From the NCBI RefSeq assembly GCF_000003815.2, contig NC_049983.1:11852283-11916282 (forward strand): a stretch of 64,000 bases of DNA. Reading direction: 5' to 3'. The notes under the pieces are model-generated. The model was not told the DNA's origin, searched no databases, and saw only the letters and a list, made by a program, of their open reading frames with translations. Source of the DNA: Branchiostoma floridae (taxonomy: Eukaryota > Chordata > Leptocardii > Amphioxiformes > Branchiostomatidae). Each line of letters begins with the position of its first letter. The first letter of the stretch is position 1. Positions 11,379 through 24,059 of the stretch are shown piece by piece. A program made the translations under genes and the position numbers.

Positions 11379-11689
11379 ATTTGGAAACAATGCCTTCGTG
11401 CCCAAAGTTCAGCAGGATTTGCGGCGTCCCCTGGTATTACCTCCGCCCGGCACGCCAGACTGTGATCCTGACACAAGAACATAAATCTGACCTGTACCTT
11501 GGTAAACAGGATCAGGGCATGAATCTGACCTATACAATGTATCTTGAAAAGCAGGATTAGAACATGAATCTGACCTGTATCTTGGGCAGAACTACTTACC
11601 TACTCAAAGTCTGTAATCTTACAGTACAGCATACAGAATATAACACATGTACAGCTAGATCAGTAACACCCCCAAATAGATAAGTAACC

Positions 11690-12072
11690 TCCCACCACCT
11701 TTGGGGGGATGCAGGGCAAAGAGGGGGAATCAGGGCGGGGGCGATTTACTCACATCGGGATGGTCCTCTACTCTTTTCAATAAGTGTGGTGGGTTCTTTA
11801 ACGTGCTCGAGGTGTGCCTCTTTCAAAACGCGGAACCTGAATTTAACGACCTATTCGAGGGACGGCCTTAACTGAAACTAGGTACTCCTTTCCACCTGAG
11901 TGAAGTGAAGAAAGTCGTGAAGCCGATGTTTCATTGCTTAAGTGTAAAGTTGTGTTAAGTACCAAAGGCCCAATTTTGGTGACATATCAGCGGATTTCGA
12001 CCTGGGACCTCTTAGTTCCGGGCTAATAACCTTGCCGCTAAGCCACACGACCCCCCCCCCCCCCCCCCCACT
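11690..12072 (-). mobile_element. tRNA-derived SINE
   Basis: Read on the minus strand, the head has a polymerase III A box (TGGCTTAGCGG, near 12049) and a B box (GGTCGAAATCC, near 12000) at tRNA spacing. The body continues through a conserved tail with CACGTTAAAGAACCCACCAC and AAAAGAGTAGAGGACCATCC. From memory this tail type is common in lancelet and echinoderm SINEs. The head is preceded by an 18-20 nt homopolymer (C on the plus strand, about 12051-12070). A short second fragment of the body (TTTCATCGCTTAAGTGTAAAG) is present near 12930-12950. Confidence 0.7.
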
Positions 12073-14769
12073 ATCAGCGGATCGGACTGAGAATGAGCTA
12101 CTAATCACCAGATCAAATAGTTTTATCTCTGTTCCCATAGTTTTAACAATGGATGAAGTTCGCTCCCAAAATTACGCATGAAAAGAATAGTTGTAATATC
12201 GTAGTCTCTGATCTACATGTACATCTACGAGTTTCTGGTGAGAGGGCAAAAGTAGATACCATCGTGCATTGTAAGGACAGCTGATCGTCAGAAAATTCCC
12301 TACTCATAACCATGCCCTTAAGTGCCTCACCGGGATAATCTTCGGGGCTTCACAACACAAACCTCATAAACTTGCAGAAACCGTCCCGCTTACCCATTGC
12401 TCTTCTAAACGTTTCCGCTGAGTCTCGTTTGACCTCCTTTGGTCGGCTAACCCCTCTGATGAATTATTTACACGATTTAGCCATTATTTTCAATTTTTCG
12501 GCCACCAAAGGAGCCTAATTGAGACTTAACCTAGCCGCCGAGGCCTGTTCTGCTACCTTTGCTCTATAATAAAGTAGGTGGAAAACACTGCTCCCTGAAC
12601 TTTGGTAAATGAAATTTTGCAATTATTTCATATTATCTTGACATCCACGAATTCCGATCACGTACACGCACTTCGCAAAGTCAGCTATATCTCTAAAAGC
12701 TCAAGTTTCAGGTTGGCGGAATTTCAAATTAACTTAGTTAAGTAACCATTGTAGCTCGGTGTATAGAGGGCCAGGACAAAAACTACAATGTAACTTACTG
12801 TTGTAAGTGAAGTTAAGTCTCTAGCCTACCGTAAAGCCGTGACCGCTACGCCAATCACTAACGCGGTAACGTAAACTTAAGACCAAGCTTTTTCTCCCCG
12901 TTTATAGATGAATGCGTCGTCAAAAAATCGATGTTTCATCGCTTAAGTGTAAAGCCCTGCATTATGAAGATGGAGATGTGATGAATTATGTAACGGAGAA
13001 GAAGACAAGGTGCAATGGCCTGTAGAGCGGAGATAAGGGGGGTTGGAACAAGACTGAGTCGCGTCGGGAGACGAAGGTCACCATCAGTTGGAATTGAGTT
13101 CGGTACAGCACAAAAATATACTCTTGTATATGTCAGCGACTGTCGGGTTGTGACAGCACTGGTAACTTGTGGGTATTCTATTAAGAATAGCAACATAGTT
13201 CTATGTAGGGCCACATTAATAATCAAGACACACACACACACGTGCACGCACACACACACACACACACACACACTTACACACACACAGACAGACACAGAGA
13301 GAGAGAGGGGGAGGGGGGAGACCATAGTCCTCCCAAGCGTACGCATTGCGTACATACGTGCTGTAAATACTAGCTGTAGCTGGGTTGAGCCTACAAAGTC
13401 CCCACATGTGCACAGAATACCAACTCGAGCCCTACAGAACGTTTATATAAGATAACATTGTCACTATCAGTCATCGCGGAGGTTTATAATTGGTGATTAT
13501 TCACCGTTTTCCGAAATGAGAAGAAGATGCATGTCATCCCTTTATAGGCAAGAAAAGACCAAAGGTAAAAGCAAAACTAAGTCTAGATAGACGTCACCAT
13601 AACGGATATATCACTTTAAGAAATGTAATTTTTTGACATCAGGTCACTTGCCTCAATCGGATGCCAAAAGGCAATTTGTATAAAATCAAGCTAGAATTTG
13701 TAACTTTCAGCGCAATGCGCCGAACTGTTTGCAGAAATACATAAGAAATAGTTAATGTAGTCGACAGTACGATGTCTGTAATCAGTATAGAAATCACATA
13801 AAACTACAACATGAAAATACCACTTTTAGCATAGTCATTTGTAGCATAGTTCTTAGTTAAGATGTTAAAGGTTTATCAAGACAGGGGGTGAGCCTGCGCC
13901 AACTTTGACGTCGTATAAATTTCGAATGATGTGTGCTAGGACTACCAAACTAAGTAACTTTACCTAAAGTTTTGTCTGCAACAATTTCACGAAAATAGTG
14001 TAAGTTTGTGATTTTTCGTGTTGCCATGGTAACGGGGTTCTGACAGGCATATTTGACAATTTTCACTAATTTCGGCATTTCTGCTGCTCTCCTATATGAT
14101 TAACATGTTTATGTTACATCCATGATTCAATAGTCATAATTGATGCTAATTTGATGACATCATCGGTCAAATCCAAGATGGTGGACCATATCGCAAATGA
14201 ATGTATTATTCACTATATCACTATAAAATTTCGTCATTATCGTGTATTTTTTCACATAAAACATTCATATAAACGTTGTAGTCCATTGGATTTTGGGGCT
14301 ATATATCGAAGAGAACGTATTCTATGAAATTCATGACGGCCAATCCAAGATGGCTGAGCCCAAATGATAGGTAAATTGCATATGACGTCATTTTCTGACG
14401 TCATTTTAATGTGAACGCGGTTGTGATTGACAACAGAGATCTTTGCAGCGTAAAATATCGACAAGACACCTTTTTTTAGCTAAGGAAAGTCGCACTTGTC
14501 CTTGTTTTGGTGCGTTTGTGTAAGAGACAAACTATATCTGCGGCATGACGTACAGCTCAACGGACAGACTGGTCCACAACATGCACTCTTATGTTAGTAT
14601 CGCGAAGCTCAGGTGTTGCGAGAGAGGGGGGATTTCCCCATGTTTTACCTGCAGAGCCGGTCTACAGAATCACTAGTCCCATATGCCTGGTCGGGGAGCT
14701 AACCCTTGACCATGCTATTGGATGTTGTAACAGATGAAGGGCATCCAATGTCATTTCTGTGTCCTTGAA
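12073..14769. other. Intergenic, microsatellite and AT-rich repeat-like DNA
   Basis: A (CA)n run with impurities followed by GA repeats occupies about 13228-13318. The stretch 13860-14480 contains phrases such as CCAAGATGGTGGACC and two perfect TGACGTCA sites at 14393 and 14406 and looks like part of a dispersed repeat. I see no exon with splice sites. Confidence 0.4.
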
Positions 14770-15342
14770 TCAACTTGGCAATTCCGGACGCAAGGGCAAA
14801 GCTTCGGGCCACTTGTTCATGCTGAGCGCGCGTTCCGGTGGGAGACTTAACACGAGATAGAAGTAGAAATGGGCCAAAAGTCGCTCATAGAAAATGGCTC
14901 TTAAGATTGTAGAAAGGTGAAGCGTGTCGACACGGTGGAGTGCACATGATTTCTGAATGCTTGAGGGAGTAAATCCTGGTTTGATCATCTTTGACAGAGC
15001 CTTCATACATTGTCGTGGTTCATGAGCAGGGTCGCTGGGGTCGCCAGCAATGGGACTCCATGGACCCGGTAGAATTGTGGGTAAGGGGCTCAGAAATATC
15101 ATCCAATCAGATAAGGGGATGACCTTTGAATCTCCTTTACCTTTGAGTACGTGCAAGTAAGTTGGGGAATCATCATATATCTTTAAGTTGAATTGTATTT
15201 TGCTTTCTTTCAGGAAGGCAAGACCTCCCCCAGCCTCGAAATCTTGAAAATTCTTGGAAAAATCTTCGGCCGAAGATTTATCAAGGCTAAATAATGGTCG
15301 AAAAAAATGGAAACGAAGGCAATTTCGACCTTTACCTAACAT
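14770..15342 (-). other. Unassigned open reading frame
   Basis: The frame is open for 190 codons from its first ATG at 15342 (the longer frame to 15429 begins with TTG). The product matches no family I know and lacks domain-like motifs, signal peptide or clear membrane segments apart from a weakly hydrophobic LLAHFYFYLVLSL near the end. It may be chance or an old repeat; I would not call it a gene without transcript support. Confidence 0.15.
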
Positions 15343-16077
15343 CAGAGTTTGCCCGGAGATGAAAAAAGTTTTCCCGTAAACCACTTCGGGGAAACCAGTC
15401 ACGTATGACGCGGTACTAACAGCCGTCAATCAGGATAATTTGATTATGACCCTGGTAAATGATAAAACCTATACTTTTAACCATGTTTGAGCCTAACACC
15501 CTCACACCGATATGACGCCATTCCAGCTAAACTGCATGCCGCGCGTGATAAATATACCGCCGGTTTATCGCCGGCATTAGATTAATATTGGCTGGCTCAT
15601 TGAATTACAGCGAATATGGAACGTAAGCACAGTTGTCAAATCGGTCCCAATAATGTAAAGCTTTTACGCGAGGACCAAGAAAAATGTTCTTCGTAGTTTG
15701 TCTACTTAAAGTATTTTGGTTTATCTACTTAAATATGGAGAAACATAACTATAGCCACTTTGTCTTTAAAAGCAACGAACGCCGAGGTATGGCGGTAGAT
15801 ATCCAATTGAGAAATACTCCGATAACTACATGGAGAAAAGTAACTCAATCCAAGTAACTTTATTGCTCGAGATTGGCAAATAGCAGTGGTATGATTGCGT
15901 CCACTTTGCACAATTTCGCAGTGCTATTACATTACCGCTGCTAGCTTCGAGTTAGAGTGCTCCTGTGGTATGGGACAAACCGCTGACTATCACATGAGAG
16001 TAAGATGTTCGAAAAGCGTGAGTACTAAAACTTAATGATTAAAGCAGAGTAAGCCATGATCTGGGTTAGGCTCAGTA

Positions 16078-16266
16078 GGTCCCATTTCCAAACCGGGGCC
16101 CGGCCGGGATGTTTTAAGGAACGAAAAATTAAAACTTATACCAAGAAATATACACAAATCATGTCCATGAATACTATTTTGACATTTTGTGAATTTTTAT
16201 GTCTTTTGTATCATTCTTTTCACTCCTGAAAGCTGCCCGACCGGGCCCCTGTTTGGAAATGGGACC
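16078..16266. mobile_element. MITE with GC-rich terminal inverted repeats, copy 1
   Basis: Inverted ends read GGTCCCATTTCCAAAC, then G/C-rich (GGGCCCGGCCGGG), on both sides of an AT-rich core. About 29 bp of each arm pair with few mismatches. No coding content. Confidence 0.65.
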
Positions 16267-16528
16267 ACGGGTCGGTCCCTGTACACTAATGCATGCCTCC
16301 AGACACCGATGTGATGAGAGCCGTGCGACATAGAGGTCACGCGTCACTGTGAAGTTGACGTTCGCACGTTCTCAGGAGAATCGCCCGGATCTTAAACCAC
16401 CACCTTCAAGGTGGCTCTGTCGGCACGTCTCGATCCGGCTCCTTAATTACGTATTTATAACTAAGTTTGAGCCTAACACTCCGGCACATGGAGCACTCTG
16501 TCTGCATCTAGCCTGACTAAGGCCAACG

Positions 16529-16780
16529 TCACATTTCCAAACCGGGACCCGACCGGGCAGCCTCGGGAACGAAAAGTATGATACAGTATAAAAGACACCA
16601 AACTACGCGCAAGACGTAAAGATAATAGTAGGCGATGCACACTTCCCTGGTTAAATAAATAAACTAAACTTCACTGCACTGAACTGAACTAAACTGAAAA
16701 GTCGTTATCTTTACTTGTACATTTCTATTTTTCGTTTCCACAAACAGCTCGGCCGGCTGGGCCCCTGTTTGGAAATGTGA
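16529..16780. mobile_element. MITE with GC-rich terminal inverted repeats, copy 2
   Basis: Same family as the element at 16.1 kb: arms start TCACATTTCCAAACCGGG on the left and end in the complementary GTTTGGAAATGTGA. The core is longer and different. No target duplication is evident for either copy. Confidence 0.6.
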
Positions 16781-18501
16781 TGCTAGCCTAACCTACGATT
16801 CTAGAAGTCTTTCCACTGGTCGGGGAGGTGTTTGTAGGGATATAACGTTAATCAGTCGACAGTGAGACATTGCTGTGTGACATAGGCTATTTTGCATCTG
16901 TCGCTAGGAAGACATTGGCGCCATGTGGCATCGCGCCAACAAAAGTCATTTTTGCACAGGGTATGATATTTATTTCATTCTCCAACCCACATCTCCAACC
17001 CAATTTCTTCCTTAGAGAATGGTCTTGTAAATTGTTTCTTCGGAAGGAATGATAGACTCATAGGGTCATACAAGGACAGAGTAAGTTCAGTATGCTATAC
17101 ATGTATCTGCGCCGTTGATGAATACGGTTTTGTATTACAGTCGATGCCAATAGTTCTAGAAATTGGTATAAGTTGTAACAGAATGCTAGAATCGAAAATT
17201 AGATACTGTGGGGATTAATTACGTCACTTCAGCAACGTTGTTGGGTTCCCTTTATGAGAGGTTAAGGTAACTTGTGAACACCCATGACAATTTACTCCAT
17301 TTTTATATACTGATCGATTTACTAGACGGCAATCCATGAGCGACCGTGCAGCGACCAACATAACGTGTGTGTGACCCTCGACCACATAATTGGAATATGG
17401 TGCAAGATGTAAAAGTACGATTTGAAAGACACAACAGAACGTTAAAATGTTTTCATCTATTAAATTCGAATTCGTTGAGCGATCTGTCAAGTCTTGGTCG
17501 CAATTTCTACCGGAGAGAAGAGTTTACAACCGCTGCTGCAGCCTAATCTTCAATTTGTGCCCCGCGGTTAAAATCTGTTGCCTCATAAACTGACAATAGT
17601 TGAAGCTAGGAGAATATTAACACCAAACACTCATTCTCTTAACGTCTTCCCCTCCAAAACGCTGTAAAGATAAAGGCATGTGTTTGATGTATATTATAGA
17701 ATAGCATCGTATGAAGTTTTCAAAATAGAATTTGAGGTTGAACGTTGTCTCGTCAAATAGCTCAAATTGTGTCTAACACGCTTCCGCCTTGCCCACTGAA
17801 CTTCACTAAGGATCGCATGTATGTCATACGACAGGTTTACAACAACCTCAAAACATTCTTGTGACAGTTGTTGGTGTGTCGCACAAAATTTACCTGTCCT
17901 GTGACAGAAACTCTTATCTTATACTAGTATCCTTGACCGTCGGTTCAGTCCTAGCCTCTTGAAAACCCTTCGACAAAAACTAGAACGACACATGGAACTG
18001 GAATAAGGATTGGGTAAACTTCCCACGTAGCGTGAAACTCCATCTAATCCCTCACGGGGAGGGTTTCTAATTTCACACCCAATATGTCGGCGCGCGGGGT
18101 AATAAACGGCGCGGTAGATAGTGATAAAAGAAAAATGACATCTTCCTGGGCGAACAGGCTCATTTTCTGGTTCTCTGCGTCTTCCAGAGGTGGAAACACG
18201 TGTCGGTGAAAAGTAGATTGCTCATTAGCTTTCTACAACTAGTCGTTAGGAAAAGAACAAAATGTGACAGGTTGTTATCTAGTAAGATGGGAGTTCCACC
18301 AAAACCACCTGTGCATGCAAACAAGGCAATATCCACTAATATGACGGAGAATTGACGCGTGCTAAGTGAAGCCAACAGATGGGCAAAAATGAGCTGCGAT
18401 AAAACAATGTAAAACGGGTCATTAACCGACATATGACGTCAGTTACCTGTTATGACACATCTGAGTCACCAAATCGCCCCATTTCTCAGGACTTGGGTTA
18501 A
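16781..18501. other. Intergenic, nothing recognised
   Basis: Open frames here are under 90 codons, none with a domain signature or paired splice sites. No tandem repeat stood out. Confidence 0.3.
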
Positions 18502-18892
18502 GGCCACAGCAAGTAAATTTTATGCATGACATCCTCTGCAGACTGGCATCACAACCAACAATGCATTCATTCCTGTATTTAAGACGTGCCCTAGCGTAGC
18601 AAAAGTGTCACTAGTGTGATACACTGACATCACTAACCACATTGGCAACTACACTCAAGGCTTCCATATCGGTGCCACTTTTACGACTATCCAGCAAGTT
18701 TAACTTCTGCATGTATACAGTCTAGGCTACCTAGTATCAATTCTACATATAATTATTAGGTTACAACACAACCCATTTACCCATTTTGGTCTATCTGACC
18801 ATCCCTGAAGAAGAAAAAAATAATTTTCTGAAAAATCAGGCGAAAATTAATGAGTGTGCAGATGTCATCCATAAAATGTACTTGCTATGGCC
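18502..18892. mobile_element. PIF/Harbinger-type MITE, copy 1
   Basis: A 391-bp element with 32-bp inverted ends (left starts GGCCACAGCAAGTAAATTTT, right complement starts GGCCATAGCAAGTACATTTT). It is flanked by TAA at 18499-18501 and 18893-18895. A TWA 3-bp duplication with GG-starting inverted ends is the PIF/Harbinger signature. A second member lies at 49980-50486. Confidence 0.8.
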
Positions 18893-19264
18893 TAACTACA
18901 TCTCTTGTTCACTAGTAAATAAAAGGAGGCGGCAGTGTTAAATTGGCTGGAGGAATCATTATTGTAGTCATTGTTGTTACAAACAAAGTCTTAAGCGTGA
19001 GCTGAAAGCCGCGTTAACAAGTACTTGCCGCGGAAAATGCAGGGTCGATAGCCACACACCCAGCTATCTGTGGTTCATTTCTACAATCTCTATGCGCACC
19101 ACTGGAACTCCCTTATCACTGCAGCTCCCGCCACCAGAAGATAACCCAGCTCGGCGATCCGTCTTCGGACACATCAAATAAATGTCGTGCTTATCTCGAT
19201 AGGCATCCATACTTTCGCGTGGTTTCAAGGTGGCTTGAAGTTAACGAGCTCACCATCAACTTTT

Positions 19265-19810
19265 ATATGTGTGTGCACATTTAACCTTTCAGCAAGATCG
19301 CATGCATATGTGAGTAGGTTTTGAGCGACTCTTGATACATAGAGGACTGACTAGCAGATACACATGCCGCACACAGTGGTTACATGTGTGTACACAGAGC
19401 TTACATGTCTGTACACATTTAACTTGCAGCAAGGATTGCATGCATTTGTGAGTAGGTTTTGAAGACTCTTGATACATAGAGGACTGTGTTTATACCAGAC
19501 TATACGGTACAAAATGCCACACACATTGGCCTCAAAACGAGCTTACGTGTGTGTACACATTTAACTTTCTGCAAGATGACATGCATATGTGAGTTGGTTT
19601 TGAAGACTCTTGATACATAGAGGACTATGCTGACTAAACAAGCAGGTACACATGCCACACACATTGGCCTCAAAACGAGCTTACATGTGTGTACACATCA
19701 TTCAACTTTCAGCAACGATTGCATGCATATGTGTGGGTTTTGAACGACTCTTGACTGTGCTCACCAGACTGAGACTAGCAGCACACATTAGCCTCAAGAC
19801 GAGCTTTCGT
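19265..19810. repeat. Tandem repeat, four diverged units of roughly 130-150 bp
   Basis: Each unit carries GTGTACACATTTAAC, then GCATGCAT, GGTTTTGAAGACTCTTGATA and CATAGAGGACTG, with CACACATTGGCCTCAAAACG in later units. Unit length varies by insertion. Short open frames over it are repeat artefacts. Confidence 0.8.
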
Positions 19811-21215
19811 CCCGCTGTCGTGGGCGTTATGAATCCGGGCGGTACCATTTACAATTTTGGTTGAATATACGATGTGTAGCTACACGAAAATCCTGCCATA
19901 TATCAAAAGCATATACTTATATCCTTTGAAAAAAAAAGGAAAATCGCTTCTCCAATAGCAGCTACATAATAGTACATAACTATAGTGTAACGCGAGCTTG
20001 TTTGGGGGGGGGGGTGCATATACTTACTGAGGACTAAGAGAAAATGACAGAGCTTTTCTGTGACGCTTTGCGCATAATCCTTCAGTGGTTAGTTTCACAG
20101 ATGACTGATCAGCCTTGTCTGAAATATAAACAACTTAATGCAACAGCTTGCAGGAGCACGGTTTGACTGAATAGGTGACATAACCTACTAGACAAGTACC
20201 GATGTATCTTATTTCAGGCTTGCAGGGGAATGTGGACGAACTTTGGGTTCAGAAACATGTCAATATTTCTGGAAACCTGTGAGTTGAATTAACTGATAGT
20301 ATACTCTGACTCTGGCCTACTTTAGATTGGCGGATGCTCTTACAACTGATTCTCTACAATTTGAAAAGTTACCATACAATTAGTGGGATTTAAATAACAG
20401 GCCGCAAGAAAAGAGAATTTTGCAATAGATACTAGTAGTTTGTTATGTAACCACATGTGCTACGGCTGCAAAAAACACATTATGTTCATGGAAATGGTAT
20501 GTTCGATGTTTCTAGGCGACTTGCATGAAGCGAAACGACCACAGTATTCAAGAAAAGACATGTTTTCTGCATAAACTACTTTATCTTGTTAACACAGCTC
20601 CCGGGTAGTCACACTGAGTCTGAGTTCTGTATTCATCGGTAGTAGCAGTGACAGTAAACCTTGGTTCTGCATTCACCCAGGCCAGTGTTGTGAACTTGTG
20701 AGATAGTATTTCAATGGGCCATGATCGCATGGTTTGCAGTCCACCTCTATCGAACCATTATCTCCCCAATAGTTTCTGGCAACAATCAGATCCAAAAAGC
20801 ATGTTCACGCTTAATGCCCCAGCACAAAAGACGAGCGGCGAGGAGAATATCAAGGCCGTGAGATGTAATAACCAGTCCGTCGGACCTGTCTTGAATTTAC
20901 GTGCTGCAGAGCGGACCAATTACACGGATATGCACTATGGCTGATTTGACCGCAACACGCCCCAATATCGATTCCGAAATGATCGCGTTAAGATTGGCCC
21001 CAGAAATCTTGAATAACCGGCATCAAGCCGACAGTAGCATAGATTAGTCGCCATACAATGCCCGCATTCTCGGCTACTGACGTTACATGACTTGTAGTCC
21101 AATGGGACCTGTATGTATTTAGCTACAGGCGTAGTTACTAGTGGCTGTAGACCCAAATTAAGTCATGATAGATTAGCATGCATTTCCTTCACTGACAAAA
21201 ACATTGGTAAAAAAA
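19811..21215. other. Intergenic, nothing recognised
   Basis: Contains a G10 run near 20005-20014. No exon-like frame. This could be the 3' flank or an intron of the TRIM-type gene that follows on the minus strand. Confidence 0.3.
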
Positions 21216-21989
21216 TTAGACTACATCTCTCCTCATAGAAGTCAAATGTATAACACTGTGCATTTCCTCTAACTTTATATCCAGGTTGCTGCTCTCCCCG
21301 GAGCTTCCGTTTCGCCTAAGCGCGTACCCAGGGTAGCAGTCCCGCCGGGGAGCGAGCCTTCTCTCCCGCTGAATTGCCTCGCGGATCTCCACGTAGGCGT
21401 GACCCCTGTGAGACGTCACTACGCAATGCAGGCATACCAGTAACTCGCACGGCCCGCACAGGAACAGGTGTACCTGCCGTTTGTTCTCAGACCGAGACGT
21501 CGGTGGTGTTGCGTCGGTAGCCTTGCAGTTCTGCCCCGTAAGCTCGGACACCTGCAGCAGCTCGTGTTCGCTCGCCGCGTCAGATATGACCCTGTGCGTG
21601 TGGGAGCAGTCCTTGCAGAGGTAATGTTCGCAGCCCTTACAGTACGCAGTGGCCGTGGCCTCCTTACATTGACACAGTCCACAGCAGGCCCTGTCCGCGT
21701 CCCCAAGCATAGCTGTTCGAGTCGACACCACTTTCTGAAGTTTCCTCAGAAAGTGACTATCCTCGAAGTCCCGAACACCCCTCCCCGGTAGCCTGGCCTC
21801 CTGTCGACACGAAGGACAGGACAGACGCGTACGCCTCCGACCCTCCTTGGCAGAATCCAAGACGTTCTCCAGACACTTCCGACAGAAGCAGTGTGTGCAC
21901 GGAAGCTTCTTCGGCTCGTCGTACTCCTCAAGACACACGCTACACACCAGGAAACGTTCCGTGATCTCTTCTAGCAGTTCCTTCGCCAT
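21216..21989 (-). CDS. TRIM-type protein: RING finger plus two B-boxes (probable E3 ubiquitin ligase, truncated)
   Basis: Start chosen at the ATG giving MAKELLEEITERFLVCSVC, the usual TRIM opening; a longer frame begins 19 codons earlier but has no RING-related sequence. RING C3HC4 residues are C16, C19, C31, H33, C36, C39, C58 and C61. A B-box 1-like Cys cluster (CCGLCQCKE...YCKGC...CKDC) and a B-box 2 (FLCGPCELLVCLHC...HRGH) follow. The frame ends after 257 codons, before the coiled coil and C-terminal domain normally present. Either the true gene splices out of this exon near its end and continues left, or the gene is a short or decayed single-exon copy. TRIM genes are much expanded in lancelets, which fits. 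Confidence 0.75.
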   Translation of the reverse strand: MAKELLEEITERFLVCSVCLEEYDEPKKLPCTHCFCRKCLENVLDSAKEGRRRTRLSCPSCRQEARLPGRGVRDFEDSHFLRKLQKVVSTRTAMLGDADRACCGLCQCKEATATAYCKGCEHYLCKDCSHTHRVISDAASEHELLQVSELTGQNCKATDATPPTSRSENKRQVHLFLCGPCELLVCLHCVVTSHRGHAYVEIREAIQRERRLAPRRDCYPGYALRRNGSSGESSNLDIKLEEMHSVIHLTSMRRDVV

Positions 21990-23819
21990 GTTGCCGGTGA
22001 CATGTCCCGCACCTCTCTGTACACACAGGCACTCACTCACACGCATTTGGGAGACTGGTCACGTGGTGCTACCCAAATTATCCACGATTGCCCCCGCGGC
22101 TATTGGTTTCCCCAGAACTATTATTAGTGCTTCTTCCTAGTGTCATCTGCTGCTTTCACGCTTCAATAGCATCACGTCACCCGGTATCCTTCAAGAGACC
22201 CATTTGCAGTAATTTACTCCCGGCCGGAAAATACGACGTTGCCCCTTGGAATAATGTGGGGCACCGGAGATGATTTCTTTTTATATCCGCCGTGTCCCCA
22301 AATTTCATGTGGTGTTCAATGATTCATAACATAGCATGCACACTCTGCTAGTCGTCGACTGTACTGGAACCAGACGACACATTTCAATCTTATAATGTTT
22401 ATTTTGTGGCCTCCTTCGCAGACCACTGAGTAGGTTGCGCAGACTTTTCGGAGCGCCGACGTTATTGTTCGGAGGGGAAGCGCTGACTCGTGATTATTTT
22501 CATCATGGGCTAGGTTCTCTAATGCCAGGAGAGGGAGTTTCCGCGCGCTAATTATCTCCAAAGCGCTCCCTCCAAGAATAAGCGCTGTAACTCCAAGAAG
22601 TCTGCGAAGGAGGTTATATTTGTTCAGTACTTCTCCGCCAAGATACATATGCATGGGGTCATGCAGGCCACCTTCCAGCAATTGGGATTACATTTTAGCA
22701 TTCCGAGTGCCCAGCTTTTCCGTTTCAGTGTTTGCAGAACAAACGCAGGAGTACAGGCTGAGAGAGAGCTCTGTGTTCTGACAGCTGACTTTCTTCAGGC
22801 CGGATTTCACCGTTAACCAAACAGCACTGCGGCAGCTTTCTTGATCGATTCGATTTAAATTCCAATTTCGCCCTTCCGTACCCAACCGTCACGACGTACG
22901 GTCGGATATCCTGATAAACATTGATCTTTGCAATTTGAGGAGGGAAAATTGTATTCCTTTGAGCTAAATGAAAAGAAATAAAATCATTTGATACTTCTTT
23001 ATTGATTTTCTTTACTTTACGATGGAATTGAAGCTGCTGTTATGTATCTCAATTTGGCCAGTTCACGTCAAATCATAAGTTACACGCTATGTTCTATGCA
23101 TGCAATTTCGACCATTCGATTGCTTTGTAAACGATTTATAAGTTTTAGACTTGATTAACGATTTATGTGCGACAGGCACGAAGAAGCAATGTGATGGCGC
23201 CATGAGTCTGTCTCCAGCACAATCTCTGCGCCAAGGGAATATTCATCGTATTTATCTAGATTCTTATTTCATCTAAAAACGTCTAATGAAAATCATATCA
23301 ATGAGTTTTGATCCAGCTTGATCTATTAACCCCCAATGCCCTTAATTTACGAGACAGCGATTGCGCTGCGACCTCACTACAACCTAAATTCGATTTGTCT
23401 TACCCTTTATTTCAAATTACATCATACTGTAAACCTTTTACTGAAAATACAACTAAACACACAAAGCATACAAATCTTTATTTTTGAAATTCATAGATTG
23501 ATCTGTCAATTCTGCAACGCAGCGAGGTCAACTCCCTAGTGGAATGTAAGGGTGTGAGGATGGGTACTTCATATCAATATTTATGTAAAGTATAGTGCTG
23601 TTCATCTCAGTCAAGGACAAATCAACATCCACATTTGTGTAGGATAGCGTGAAATAACAGCGGTGTCAGAAAACGTACCACCTTCTAAAAATTGCACTGG
23701 GGTCTCATTAACTCATGATCATTCAGCCCACATTGTTCCTGTATGCGCTACGCGGAAACGGATAGTAGAACTCTGCAGAAGAAAAGGGTGAGGAATTGTC
23801 CAGGAGAGTCAGTCCGGGT
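21990..23819. other. TRIM gene 5' flank and intergenic DNA
   Basis: 22316-22681 is open on the minus strand without a convincing start or domain. Nothing else is recognised. Confidence 0.3.
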
Positions 23820-23858
23820 TGGTGGAGGTTATGTATAAGGGTTACATAACCTCCACCA
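23820..23858. repeat. Perfect 16-bp-arm hairpin
   Basis: Arms TGGTGGAGGTTATGTA and TACATAACCTCCACCA pair perfectly around a 7-nt loop. The right flank (GGCCTTCCTCCGGG...GGGGATC) recurs in inverted orientation near 26440-26490, so this belongs to a dispersed repeat. Confidence 0.7.
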
Positions 23859-24059
23859 GGCCTTCCTCCGGGGGTGCGGGGATCGTCAGTCCACGCTTTA
23901 AGAGGAAGATGTTACCCTAGGCCTATGATTTCCAAACTGCCCTGGAATATAATGCTCTCCATGTGGCCAGAGTAGTTAGCCTGGTAAAGGCTACAACTGG
24001 GGTATTGGTAGATCAACTTTGGAGGCTGGCGTAGGGAACACTGAACGAAGATTTACTAC

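Noticed and set aside
12936-13455. Open frames of about 140 codons on both strands
   Set aside because: Their length comes from a CA/GA microsatellite; no splice or domain support.
14770-15429. 219-codon minus-strand gene
   Set aside because: Begins with TTG, has no recognisable domain and no neighbouring exon signals; kept only as a low-confidence open frame.
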